NCBI GenBank assembly: GCA_937889595.1
Contig: CALAOR010000068.1
Location: 1 to 38,516, forward strand
DNA length: 38,516 nt
Source: an uncultured bacterium
GTDB taxonomy: Bacteria > Oederibacteriota > PGYV01 > Palsa-1178
Reading direction: 5' to 3'
Shown here: one piece after another, positions 31,295 through 38,379 of the stretch
Position numbering within the stretch: the first letter of the stretch is position 1
How the letters are laid out: each line of letters starts with the position of its first letter
The notes under the pieces: model-generated
What the model was told of the DNA's origin: nothing
The model's database searches: none
What the model saw: only the letters and a program-made list of their open reading frames with translations
Position numbers and translations under genes: made by a program

Positions 31295-31564
31295 CTAATT
31301 TAAATTTCTACCTCTGCCGTTATTGAATTTTTTAAAATATTCAGCCATGGGGTCAGTATGCCCCTCGGCTATAATAATTCCTCCCAGCTGTTCTCTTATA
31401 ATGAAAATTTTCCTATATGTCCATTCTTGTTCGATAAATTCAAAATCTTTTTGCTTCAATTCATAAGATAACACTGATTGGTAAAATGCAGGTAAGTTTT
31501 TATCGGAAAAAGGGTCATATCTACCGTCCTGTTTACCCGGATTGTTTTTATCGATCCTTGTCAT
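31295..31564 (-). CDS. hypothetical protein, 89 aa
   Basis: Starts MTRIDKNNPGKQDGRYDPFS and includes EQLGGIIIAEGHTDPMAEYF. AGGAGAT precedes the ATG, and the start overlaps the upstream gene by 17 bases. It is likely soluble. No family is recognised. Confidence 0.6.
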   Translation of the reverse strand: MTRIDKNNPGKQDGRYDPFSDKNLPAFYQSVLSYELKQKDFEFIEQEWTYRKIFIIREQLGGIIIAEGHTDPMAEYFKKFNNGRGRNLN

Positions 31565-31901
31565 TATTGATCTCCTGTAATTTTTCCGTAGTACTTACAA
31601 ATATATTTGTGTTTTTAATATTTTCACTTGTGATTAAGAATAAAATTATTGCAATAATTAAAATATAAGGGTTAAGAAAATATTCAATGGGAATTTTTAA
31701 TATAGCTTTTGGAACATTATCAGGATGTAATTGTCTTATAGTAAATAAAGCGGCAGAAAGAGGTGCATAAATAATTGACATTACACAAGCAATAAAATTA
31801 ATATTTATAAACCAATCTCTTCGACTCTGAAGTTTTCTATGTTCTTTTTGATTTTTCTTTCTTTCTTCTTGAGTTGTTTTTTTAATTGGTTCTTCGTTCA
31901 T
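31548..31901 (-). CDS. two-helix membrane protein with EPIKKTT head
   Basis: 117 aa. A charged N-terminus (EEPIKKTTQEERKKNQKEHR) is followed by two membrane helices, NFIACVMSIIYAPLSAALF and PYILIIAIILFLIT, and a polar tail. The N-terminal motif matches the C-terminus of the protein encoded at 30893. The start overlaps the NrdD-like gene (ATGA). The function is unknown. Confidence 0.6.
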   Translation of the reverse strand: MNEEPIKKTTQEERKKNQKEHRKLQSRRDWFININFIACVMSIIYAPLSAALFTIRQLHPDNVPKAILKIPIEYFLNPYILIIAIILFLITSENIKNTNIFVSTTEKLQEINNDKDR

Positions 31902-32086
31902 TTATTCACCTCCCTAGTATCGAACGTTACCCTGTCATGATATTCTTCGGTCTTGCCGGCGTTCCATTGTTTTAGTGGTCGAAAGTAGCCAACTATCCTA
32001 CTATATGTTTCGCAAGGCGTTCCCCGGACAACCCGCAGCCGCTCTTTCAAATCTTTAATCCGTTCTATGATCTCTTGCTTGTCCAT
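31898..32086 (-). CDS. stand-alone glycyl-radical tail like the NrdD C-terminus
   Basis: 62 aa. After a short helix (MDKQEIIERIKDLKERLRVV) comes PCETYSRIVGYFRPLKQWNA, then GKTEEYHDRVTFD. This closely follows the C-terminal end of anaerobic ribonucleotide reductase NrdD, where the glycine of R-(V/I)-x-GY carries the radical. Here only that tail exists, as a separate gene with its own GGAGGG site. A spare glycyl-radical domain, as YfiD/GrcA is for pyruvate formate-lyase, is the natural model: it could repair or modulate the host enzyme under low oxygen. The zinc-site cysteines of full NrdD are mostly missing. Function is inferred. Confidence 0.7.
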   Translation of the reverse strand: MDKQEIIERIKDLKERLRVVRGTPCETYSRIVGYFRPLKQWNAGKTEEYHDRVTFDTREVNK

Positions 32087-32271
32087 TTTATCCCTCCACC
32101 GCGGCCGTAGGCCCCAGCTGGTCGATTAAGTCCCTTAAAAATCTGTTTATAGACCTGAAGTTCATTATTTGTCATTTTTTCAAACAAGGGGTCATTAAAA
32201 TTTTCGCCCGTTGCTATGGCTTCCTGAGCAAGTTTTTGTAAAACGGCTATTGTTTTTTCTTGTTTTGTCAT
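32065..32271 (-). CDS. small protein with MTKQEK start
   Basis: 68 aa from the ATG at 32271, which follows AAGGATAGGAAACAT at the end of leader repeat R1. The start MTKQEKTIAVLQKLAQEAIA resembles that of the TPR gene at 32413 (MTKQEKAIATAF), which has the same leader. It overlaps the NrdD-like gene by 22 bases. It is helical and its function is unknown. Confidence 0.6.
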   Translation of the reverse strand: MTKQEKTIAVLQKLAQEAIATGENFNDPLFEKMTNNELQVYKQIFKGLNRPAGAYGRGGGIKWTSKRS

Positions 32272-32282
32272 ATGTTTCCTAT

Positions 32283-32384
32283 CCTTTCTGGCCACAAGTG
32301 GCCACTTCTTCGATGTTTTCCCTGTTCCGGGTAATTTACAGGCCTTAAATCGGCTCCTGGTGATTCCCCGGATAGCGTCCTATG
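32283..32384 (-). repeat. ~100-bp gene leader repeat R1
   Basis: Differs from R2 (33010-33111) at only three positions. It contains the palindrome TGGCCACAAGTGGCCA just before the ribosome-binding site and a possible stem CCGGG/CCCGG enclosing CAGG/CCTG. It precedes the gene starting at 32271. Confidence 0.8.
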
Positions 32385-32412
32385 GCCGCTATGAGCTGCA
32401 GGCGGCCGCTTT

Positions 32413-33000
32413 TTATGATTTATGAAATTTAATAGCTTGCTCCATATCGTCGGTAGCACCTTTAGGGTCGTGCATCATGATTTTTGCATTGGCTCGGCCG
32501 CTATAGGCTTCTTCATATTTAGGATTTAGTTCTATTGCTTTGTTATAGTCAATGAGCGCGCCTTTATAATCATTAAGTTCTTCTTTTGCAAATCCTCGGT
32601 CATTATATGCTTCAAAACTATTTGGATTTATTTTAATAAAATCGTCATAGTCTTTAATTGCTTCAATGTAATTTTTGTCTAAGATTTTAGAAAATAGTGT
32701 TCGTAAAGTTGGTTTTTCTGATGGGTGTGAAAATAAGCTAAATGCAAGCAAAGTAAGAAGACAAGATACAACTGAAACCCAATTAAAGAAGTATCTAGGT
32801 TTGGATTTGCACATATTCATAAAATCTGTTTTAGATTTTTCCTTAATCTCAGACATAAACTCTTTAGATCCAAGTTCGTTAGTTATTAATGACCGCCCGA
32901 TTAATTTTTCAACATAATGAGTATATGTATCATAATCCTCACCGGCACTAAACATTACTCCTGTAAAAGCGGTTGCTATTGCTTTTTCTTGTTTTGTCAT
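32413..33000 (-). CDS. membrane-anchored TPR protein
   Basis: 195 aa: a soluble start (MTKQEKAIATAFTGVMFSAG), one membrane helix (FFNWVSVVSCLLTLLAFSLF, about residues 71-90), then at least two TPR motifs (YIEAIKDYDDFIKINPNSFE, then GALIDYNKAIELNPKYEEAY). TPR domains bind proteins, so it may be an assembly or scaffold factor at the membrane. It lies between two leader repeats, next to a VirB8-like gene. Confidence 0.8.
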   Translation of the reverse strand: MTKQEKAIATAFTGVMFSAGEDYDTYTHYVEKLIGRSLITNELGSKEFMSEIKEKSKTDFMNMCKSKPRYFFNWVSVVSCLLTLLAFSLFSHPSEKPTLRTLFSKILDKNYIEAIKDYDDFIKINPNSFEAYNDRGFAKEELNDYKGALIDYNKAIELNPKYEEAYSGRANAKIMMHDPKGATDDMEQAIKFHKS

Positions 33001-33009
33001 ACGTTACTT

Positions 33010-33111
33010 CCTTTCTGGCCACAAGTGGCCACTTCTGCGATGTTTTCCCTGTTCCGGGTAATTTACAGGTCTTAAATCGGCTCCTGGTGATTCCCCGGAT
33101 AGTGTCCTATG
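33010..33111 (-). repeat. ~100-bp gene leader repeat R2
   Basis: Second copy of the leader, immediately before the TPR gene start at 33000. It is nearly identical to R1, while the genes that follow differ after their first few codons. Confidence 0.8.
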
Positions 33112-33117
33112 ATCATT

Positions 33118-33693
33118 TCAAATTCTGTCTGATATTTCCTCAAATCCTTCTTCTTTGACTATTTTTCTATTATCTTCAATTAGTTTTCCTTCAATTGATT
33201 TTATTTCATACATTGTTTCCATATTATCAATTTTCAAATCACCATATTTATCTTTGACAAAGGATAATGTTGTTGTTATATCCGTTGGGTCTGTAATTTT
33301 GTTGTTTTTAGTAGAAGCATAAGTAATAATGCCAAGTACTTTAATTGTCATTGTATTATTAATCATTTTTTTATAAAACCTTTTGTATTCATAATTTGAT
33401 TTAAACCTGCTTGCTGTGATGTTTGAGTATGTTTTATTGTCAAAAACCTCTTTATAATGTTTTAAAAACTCCGGGGTCATTAATAACATGAGTTTTTGGT
33501 GGTTGTCTACTGCCGATGTTGGCGTGTTATTATAAAACAAATTACAAAATTCAATTGCCAATCGTTTTCCTTGCAAAGTATTTTTTGTATCAGTCAGCAT
33601 AAGTTTTGGTAAGAAAATGGAACTTATTAAGATACCTAAAATTATCCCGCTGTAAATAAAAGATTTCGGCAAATTTTCGTTTGCGTTTTTCAT
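33118..33693 (-). CDS. second VirB8-like membrane protein
   Basis: 191 aa: a short cytoplasmic start, one membrane helix (FIYSGIILGILISSIFL), and a periplasmic domain. MTPEFLKHYKEVFDNKTY followed by TIKVLGIITYASTK parallels MTPELLSEYKENFYDNAF followed by AIKIIGLAKYTSTI in the operon copy at 3502. Both have a similar helix-domain distance, so they are paralogues of the VirB8/TrbF type. It sits away from the other channel genes between leader repeats R2 and R3, and could be an alternative subunit or a transfer inhibitor. Confidence 0.65.
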   Translation of the reverse strand: MKNANENLPKSFIYSGIILGILISSIFLPKLMLTDTKNTLQGKRLAIEFCNLFYNNTPTSAVDNHQKLMLLMTPEFLKHYKEVFDNKTYSNITASRFKSNYEYKRFYKKMINNTMTIKVLGIITYASTKNNKITDPTDITTTLSFVKDKYGDLKIDNMETMYEIKSIEGKLIEDNRKIVKEEGFEEISDRI

Positions 33694-33704
33694 TTGTTCT
33701 CTCT

Positions 33705-33795
33705 CCTGGCCACAAGTGGCTACTTCTTTGATGTTTTCCCTGTTCTGGACAACTTACAGGACTTAAACCGGCTCCCGGTGATTCTCCGGACACGT
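33705..33795 (-). repeat. ~100-bp gene leader repeat R3, diverged
   Basis: Third copy, before the VirB8-like gene at 33693. It keeps TGGCCACAAGTGGC, GATGTTTTCCCTGTTC and the CGGCTCC-GGTGATTC block but has about 20 differences from R1 and R2, several of which keep the possible stems. Confidence 0.7.
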
Positions 33796-33797
33796 TT

Positions 33798-34037
33798 TTA
33801 TCGGAAATGTCGTTTATAATTTGTGTAAGTATGTTTTAATGATTTTTTTTTAATTCCTACACTACCATATATATTATTGTTATAAATATCTCTTATATCA
33901 AATCCAAAAGTAATTGCTGTGAAAAAAGCTTGTGTTGAACGTATAATTATATAAATCCACATAAACATAAATGCCCATATTCCAAATGCTTTTTTGAATT
34001 TTTTGTATAATTTTTGTCTGTTTGTTTTTTTTATCAT
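33798..34037 (-). CDS. small membrane protein
   Basis: 79 aa from the ATG at 34037 (AGG upstream; an in-frame TTG at 34058 has no better site). It has a basic start (MIKKTNRQKLYKKFKKAFGI), one or two membrane helices (WAFMFMWIYIIIRSTQAFFT) and a basic end. The function is unknown. Confidence 0.55.
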   Translation of the reverse strand: MIKKTNRQKLYKKFKKAFGIWAFMFMWIYIIIRSTQAFFTAITFGFDIRDIYNNNIYGSVGIKKKSLKHTYTNYKRHFR

Positions 34038-34045
34038 AATAAAAC

Positions 34046-34540
34046 CTACTCTACCCAATAAATAATTCGTATTTCTTTCGGTAAACCTTTGGTCTTTAAT
34101 TCGTTGAGAAGACTATATAAATGTGAAGCAAAAATTTTATACGGTACAAATTGACCTTTTGGATCATCAAAATCAGCATTGGCCATAAGCTTATTATTTT
34201 CATCGCCAAATATTTGTACTTTTTGAGCTGACAATTGTTCCCAATCAAAATCCAACAACTCTGTTAATGTGTGCCAACCGTAAATACAATGATCCTCATC
34301 ACGTTCTTTATTAAAATATTGTTTTGCTTCGCTGCTTATATCTTTTGGTAATTTAAATTCATGTAAAGGTTCTATGAATTTGATTGATTTATCAAGTGAA
34401 TAGGCCCCTAAAAGACCACACGTATATGAATCATCTCTTGAATAGACTACACCTTTTTCATCATAACCAAAACCAAAATCAGACGGAATCCATTCATTGT
34501 TTTTTAGTACTTCACAGTATATTGTTATTGCTTTAGCCAT
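34046..34540 (-). CDS. hypothetical protein, 164 aa
   Basis: Soluble and rich in aromatic and acidic residues (SDFGFGYDEKGVVYSRDDSY, FDWEQLSAQKVQIFGDENNK). The pattern suggests a phage- or plasmid-type structural or accessory protein. It overlaps the previous gene by eight bases. I recognise no family. Confidence 0.6.
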   Translation of the reverse strand: MAKAITIYCEVLKNNEWIPSDFGFGYDEKGVVYSRDDSYTCGLLGAYSLDKSIKFIEPLHEFKLPKDISSEAKQYFNKERDEDHCIYGWHTLTELLDFDWEQLSAQKVQIFGDENNKLMANADFDDPKGQFVPYKIFASHLYSLLNELKTKGLPKEIRIIYWVE

Positions 34541-34856
34541 TATGTTTTTCTCCTTCTTCGGGCGGTGTGTTTTTAAGTCTTGCTATCGGTGCAAAAACAT
34601 ACCCGAGGTTTATTGTCTTGTCTGTCGGTGTTATTATACCGGCTGTAAGTAACGCCAGGTACATGCCGCTATTTTCTGCGTAGTCCTTAATGATAACCTC
34701 GTTAACAGCAAGCGTTACTTCCGGCACGTTAATTGTTGCTCTAGCATAAGGCCCCTCCGCGTCCCAAAGCTGCAGCCCTGTCCTGCCATTTTCGTATTTT
34801 AGATAACTTATAGTACATTCTACACCCTTGAAAATAACTTTGTTGTTTGTTGTCAT
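34533..34856 (-). CDS. DUF4313-like mobile-element protein containing the matched protospacer
   Basis: 107 aa (MTTNNKVIFKGVECTISYLK, then GRTGLQLWDAEGPYARATIN and NEVIIKDYAENSGMYLALLT, ending near LGYVFAPIARLKNT). This resembles small proteins of the DUF4313 type spread over phages and conjugative elements; the function is unknown. Codons 7-19 contain the sequence matched by a spacer of the array at 14254-14289. The spacer would encode nearly the same peptide (IFNGVECTISYL-like), so it came from a homologue of this gene. Confidence 0.65.
   Translation of the reverse strand: MTTNNKVIFKGVECTISYLKYENGRTGLQLWDAEGPYARATINVPEVTLAVNEVIIKDYAENSGMYLALLTAGIITPTDKTINLGYVFAPIARLKNTPPEEGEKHNG
34801..34836. 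other. protospacer-like match to the 36-nt CRISPR spacer
   Basis: 31 of 36 bases equal the spacer at 14254-14289 in one gapless alignment. Four of the five differences are at third codon positions, and three are silent in the gene. On the plus strand the match (AGATAACTTATAGTACATTC) is preceded by TATTTT, a T-rich 5' flank. Confidence 0.85.
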
Positions 34857-34860
34857 GGTT

Positions 34861-35253
34861 TTATTTTGGTTCTTTCTTTAAAGGATAGTCTTCACCGGTA
34901 CCAATTTTCAACATTAAAAAACTACCCGCCGTCAAAAAAATAATCCCTGTTATTATAAATATAAAGTGTAATGTTGTGTCGGGGATGGTTATTATTTTTA
35001 AAATACTAAACAAAGTACATGATATTGTAATGCCAAATATTGATATTATTAAGATTTGTAATTTGGTTTTGTAAGTAAGTTGTCCTTTGTGGTCTTTTTT
35101 GTACCTTGCGTTCTGTTCTACTATTTCTTTCATTAGTTTCTGATGGCGCTTGCTAGTCATTACCTTTTCTTGTGTAATAATTGTTTTTGTTATTCCTGAT
35201 TTGCGGTTTGTTTTCATAACCGTAACTAATTTTTTAACGGTTTTCTTTTTCAT
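34861..35253 (-). CDS. two-helix membrane protein
   Basis: 130 aa. A basic N-terminal half (KKKTVKKLVTVMKTNRKSGI) is followed by two membrane helices (LQILIISIFGITISCTLFSI, LHFIFIITGIIFLTAGSFLM) and a short tail. No family is recognised. It overlaps the upstream gene by 20 bases. Confidence 0.6.
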   Translation of the reverse strand: MKKKTVKKLVTVMKTNRKSGITKTIITQEKVMTSKRHQKLMKEIVEQNARYKKDHKGQLTYKTKLQILIISIFGITISCTLFSILKIITIPDTTLHFIFIITGIIFLTAGSFLMLKIGTGEDYPLKKEPK

Positions 35254-35695
35254 TTGAACCTCCTGTATTTATTTGTTTTTTATTTTGTCTTTTTTTTGTC
35301 AAGTTAAGTAAAAAACTATCATATACACGGCTAGGAACGGGAAAGGAATTTTCATAAATATCCGCAGGTGTAAGTAAACCACGTAATGGCAACTTGCCCC
35401 ACTTTTCTTTTTTATTTGGATTTCTTGAGTCTTTTAATTCCAATAGTTTCACGAGTGTTGAAAGATTCAATTCTTTTTTTGGATATTTTTTCCTAAAACT
35501 GTCAATTTTCTTAATGATTGCTTTTTTTTGTTCTTCCCCAACTGAGGCGTTTATTTGAGCTGCGGAAAATAACATGTTTACCATTTCTTCGGATGATTGT
35601 TTATTTGAAAGCGGATTCCATACTCCTGTTTTATAGTTTTTATCTAATTGAAAAGTAAAGATGTTTTTATTTGAACCTGTTTTTTTCTTTTTCAT
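35234..35695 (-). CDS. hypothetical basic protein, 153 aa
   Basis: Lys-rich and helical (MLFSAAQINASVGEEQKKAI, FRKKYPKKELNLSTLVKLLE). No membrane segment or motif. It overlaps the RHH gene at 35692 by four bases (ATGA) and may be its partner. Confidence 0.6.
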   Translation of the reverse strand: MKKKKTGSNKNIFTFQLDKNYKTGVWNPLSNKQSSEEMVNMLFSAAQINASVGEEQKKAIIKKIDSFRKKYPKKELNLSTLVKLLELKDSRNPNKKEKWGKLPLRGLLTPADIYENSFPVPSRVYDSFLLNLTKKRQNKKQINTGGSNEKENR

Positions 35696-35877
35696 TTGTT
35701 TACTCCTGTTTTTGATTTACCGTATTTTTCAACGTATTCTTCCAAAGCCAAACAGATAATATCACTTTCTGTCATATATTTATTTTCCTTGGTTTTATTT
35801 AATTCAGTTAATTTTTTCTTAAGTTCCATTGGTACTCTGGCGGCAATTTTGGCCTCGCGCTTTACTTCCTTAGTCAT
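35692..35877 (-). CDS. ribbon-helix-helix protein
   Basis: 61 aa. AKIAARVPMELKKKLTELNK, then KYMTESDIICLALEEYVEKY, is a typical RHH/CopG pattern: a strand followed by two helices. It probably represses its own operon. The paired downstream gene (35234) makes a regulator or toxin-antitoxin-like arrangement possible, but the partner resembles no known toxin. Confidence 0.75.
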   Translation of the reverse strand: MTKEVKREAKIAARVPMELKKKLTELNKTKENKYMTESDIICLALEEYVEKYGKSKTGVNK

Positions 35878-35951
35878 ATTTTTCTCCTTTTAATTTGTCT
35901 TTCATTGTAAGACATTATATTAAAAAAGGACATTGTTGTCAACAAATTAAT

Positions 35952-36149
35952 TCACTTTTCTTTATATAAAGTACAATTATTATTCTTATTAACCTCTCTA
36001 CAATAAGCGTAATGAACCTTGTAATTTTCAGGTTTTTGTTTTGGATATTTTAAACAATGATAAACTGTTTCAGTCTCTCCGTCACCCTTCCAACCATATT
36101 TATGGGCATACATTGATTGACAAGTTACACATTGTACCGGGTTAGACAT
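35952..36149 (-). CDS. small cysteine-rich protein
   Basis: 65 aa with CVTCQSMYAHKYGWKGDGE, then HCLKYP, YCREVN and CTLYKEK. Six cysteines and two histidines suggest zinc binding or a disulfide-linked fold. No signal peptide. The start overlaps the upstream gene by eight bases. No named family. Confidence 0.6.
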   Translation of the reverse strand: MSNPVQCVTCQSMYAHKYGWKGDGETETVYHCLKYPKQKPENYKVHYAYCREVNKNNNCTLYKEK

Positions 36150-36294
36150 TAGCGGCGGATCTTTTTGGAATTTCTTTTTTAAGTTTGGTTATTTCTCCTT
36201 TGCACCAACGGATTGAAGCCTGTAATTGTTTTACACTCATCAAGTTTCTTTTGACCTTTCGTCCGCAAAGTCTTTGATAAATTGTTGCAGTCAT
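36142..36294 (-). CDS. very small basic protein
   Basis: 50 aa (MTATIYQRLCGRKVKRNLMS, then VKQLQASIRWCKGEITKLKK). GGGGGT lies before the ATG, and the stop overlaps the next start. Helical and basic, it is possibly DNA-binding. It is supported by its ribosome-binding site and the overlap rather than by homology. Confidence 0.5.
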   Translation of the reverse strand: MTATIYQRLCGRKVKRNLMSVKQLQASIRWCKGEITKLKKEIPKRSAANV

Positions 36295-36315
36295 TATTAC
36301 CCCCAAGTGTGTTTT

Positions 36316-37116
36316 TCAGTTTAAAAATGTATTTAATTCCTGTGTTGTTGGTTTTGTATTTTCAATCCCCTTTTGTTCATTTTCCGGCAGAGTCGATAAA
36401 AAATCAAGCCCTGTTTCCTGTTGAATCTCATCAATGGTAACTTCGTGCGCGGGGATGTCGTTGGTCTCGTCCTGGTTCTTGTACTGGAAGGCCAGGGCGG
36501 TCAGATTCCCATTGTCCTGGAATATCACTATCTTATAGAACCCCCAGGGGACCCAGACGTGATCCGGGCCGAGTTCTTCTTCGGGCTTAAAAGACCCTTT
36601 ACGGCTATCCTTCTCAAATATTGGCCCTACAATGACCCAAATTTCGCCGTATTTGACCGCTAAGGCCCTTACTTTGACTTCAAGCTGTTCCCATGGGTGC
36701 CGGTTTAACTGAGGCCACTGTGGGCACATATTGGATAGGTAGAAGCATTCTTTCATGGTGGTCGGATTCCGGCTCTCGTCCGCGGCCGGGCACATGTGCC
36801 CTTTGTCGTACCCGCTCTTGCTGTAATCTTTGTTTGTGGCTCTCTCTCCGGGCGCGAGGTCCGGGTCGGGCAGGAACTTGTAATTTTTACGTTTTTCAGT
36901 GCCGGCCGCGAGGTAGTCCTTTGTCAAATGATATGAAACCCATAGTGGAACCTTCTTTGCGGTGTCTTCGCATACAACGTAGCCCTCGCGGTAAAGCGTT
37001 TGGCAGGTGCTGCAGGTGCCGGGGATTCCGTATTTCAAGTGTTCGTTGATCGGCGCGGTACTGCATAAAAATAGAGTAACCAGCAAGGCAACGGTTATTA
37101 ACGATATTTTTTTCAT
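36316..37116 (-). CDS. secreted DNA/RNA non-specific endonuclease (NUC1 family)
   Basis: 266 aa with a signal peptide (KKISLITVALLVTLFLCSTA). The beta-beta-alpha-metal catalytic motif is GYDKGHMCPAAD (DKGH at 104-107, general base His107). Asn138 and Glu146 in NRHPWEQLEV have the spacing of the magnesium-binding residues in Serratia nuclease. The family usually has DRGH; Lys for Arg occurs. The enzyme would degrade DNA and RNA in the periplasm or outside the cell. Related nucleases occur on conjugative plasmids, where they may limit uptake of other DNA. Confidence 0.9.
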   Translation of the reverse strand: MKKISLITVALLVTLFLCSTAPINEHLKYGIPGTCSTCQTLYREGYVVCEDTAKKVPLWVSYHLTKDYLAAGTEKRKNYKFLPDPDLAPGERATNKDYSKSGYDKGHMCPAADESRNPTTMKECFYLSNMCPQWPQLNRHPWEQLEVKVRALAVKYGEIWVIVGPIFEKDSRKGSFKPEEELGPDHVWVPWGFYKIVIFQDNGNLTALAFQYKNQDETNDIPAHEVTIDEIQQETGLDFLSTLPENEQKGIENTKPTTQELNTFLN

Positions 37117-37121
37117 TGAAC

Positions 37122-37553
37122 TTAAACCGTACTTTTTGTGAGCTTCAAAGATTTTGAGAAATTATGATCGTGTTTTATGGTGGTATGCCCTCTTTGATGT
37201 TCTTTCCGATATCGGTCGAGTTCTAAAATGAATTTTCTCGCGTGTTTGTATTTTAGCCAGACTACCAGTATTTTTTTACCAGTTTCATCATAAAAAAGTT
37301 TCTGTTGGTATATTAAGGCGTCGCGCTTAAATAAAATTTCCTTTATATGTTTTGAGGTCATATCTGAAACCCACATAAAAAGATAACCGGTAGAGGTAAG
37401 TTTTTTCATTAGTGTCTTGTCGGCCACGTTTCCGGGCATTGTGATAACATCTCCAAAAAGGAAATCCTTAAAGACCTGTTCTTTTCTGTAATGTGGTGTA
37501 TCGTAACCACAGGCCTCGAGTATCTTTCTCTTATCCGTCAATTCTTTGATCAT
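37122..37553 (-). CDS. hypothetical protein, 143 aa
   Basis: Starts MIKELTDKRKILEACGYDTP, with a central FMWVSDMTSKHIKEILFKRD and a basic, His-rich end (KEHQRGHTTIKHDHNFSKSL). It is likely a small alpha/beta protein. It starts a few bases after the 80-aa gene and ends just before the nuclease gene. No family is recognised. Confidence 0.6.
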   Translation of the reverse strand: MIKELTDKRKILEACGYDTPHYRKEQVFKDFLFGDVITMPGNVADKTLMKKLTSTGYLFMWVSDMTSKHIKEILFKRDALIYQQKLFYDETGKKILVVWLKYKHARKFILELDRYRKEHQRGHTTIKHDHNFSKSLKLTKSTV

Positions 37554-37566
37554 GATTTAAGCTCCT

Positions 37567-37809
37567 TTAACGGTCATTGGCCGTTTCGTCGTTATTCGGA
37601 AACTGAATAAAATATGATTTAGGATATTTTATATTGATTTTAGTATTTTTTGAGATACTCTCGACTAAATCTAATAAACCTGAAAGTTCGTCAAGCCTAT
37701 TGGCCTTGTAAGCCGTAGCGTACATCCTCATGTAAAACGTCCGGCCGTTGTTATACTTTTCTTGATCTATAAGAGCAATTAGACGCTTTTTAAAATCAAG
37801 TATAGTCAT
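37567..37809 (-). CDS. hypothetical helical protein, 80 aa
   Basis: MTILDFKKRLIALIDQEKYN, then MYATAYKANRLDELSGLLDL. All-helical by pattern. AAAGGAG precedes the ATG. The 5' region contains the nested hairpin at 37833-37906. The function is unknown. Confidence 0.6.
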   Translation of the reverse strand: MTILDFKKRLIALIDQEKYNNGRTFYMRMYATAYKANRLDELSGLLDLVESISKNTKINIKYPKSYFIQFPNNDETANDR

Positions 37810-37832
37810 AAAGGCTCCTTTCTAATTTTAAT

Positions 37833-37906
37833 GGACCGGCGGGTTATATAAGGGGTTTAGGGGATCAACAGCAGGGGATGCTGTTGATTTGAAAACCCGC
37901 CGGTCC
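37833..37906 (-). promoter_or_regulatory. nested hairpin in the 5' region of the 80-aa gene
   Basis: Outer stem GGACCGGCGGGTT/AACCCGCCGGTCC (13 bp, perfect), inner stem ATCAACAGCA/TGCTGTTGAT (10 bp, perfect) with loop GGGGA. TATATAAGGGGTTTAGGGG lies between the left arms. Parts of this order recur at positions 1-45. It may be a regulatory RNA element or a terminator between the bPH_2 gene and the next unit. Confidence 0.6.
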
Positions 37907-37911
37907 GTATC

Positions 37912-38355
37912 TTAACTAACTTCCTGTACTGTCTTTTTAAGCTGCATTGGATTTGATATTACTGGAAATTTTTGTTTTGTTGCGCCTGTTCCTGACACTG
38001 TAACATCACCATAATTAAGCATACCGCCAAGCAAGGATTGATGAACAAGCAGACTCTCAATTTTTTCTTTATTCATTTCGAGGGTAATTTTTTTAAGAAC
38101 ACCCCATTTAATAATAACGCGTTTGTTAGTTACTGCAAATTCGTTTGAGGAATATGCGATAAAGGACCACACAAACCAGATAGCCCCAATTAGTAAAAAC
38201 GGGCCTCCCGTGCTCATTCCTGTTTTACCTCCGCCCATTGCTGTTAATAATCCTACTACAAGAATTATAACCGGCCAAAGAAAAATAATCGGATGATTCT
38301 TAGTTGTAAAAATAACCTTCTCATCCTTCAACAAACTGTCGTGTACATAACCCAT
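37912..38355 (-). CDS. bPH_2 (PH-like) membrane protein
   Basis: 147 aa from the ATG at 38355, set by GGGAGG upstream. LLKDEKVIFTTKNHPIIFLW precedes two membrane helices (VIILVVGLLTAM and PFLLIGAIWFVWSF). The soluble part has NEFAVTNKRVIIKWGVLKKI and ITLEMNKEKIESLLVHQSLL, the signature of bacterial PH-like bPH_2 domains (YdbS/YdbT-like). Such proteins sit in the inner membrane and their role is poorly known. It could protect or modify the membrane during transfer, but this is a guess. Confidence 0.82.
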   Translation of the reverse strand: MGYVHDSLLKDEKVIFTTKNHPIIFLWPVIILVVGLLTAMGGGKTGMSTGGPFLLIGAIWFVWSFIAYSSNEFAVTNKRVIIKWGVLKKITLEMNKEKIESLLVHQSLLGGMLNYGDVTVSGTGATKQKFPVISNPMQLKKTVQEVS

Positions 38356-38379
38356 TCTAAAACCTCCCTCGTTTTTTAC

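Noticed and set aside
35234-35877. Classical toxin-antitoxin pair (RHH plus downstream gene)
   Set aside because: The RHH protein is convincing but the 153-aa partner shows no RelE, MazF, PIN, HipA or similar motif.
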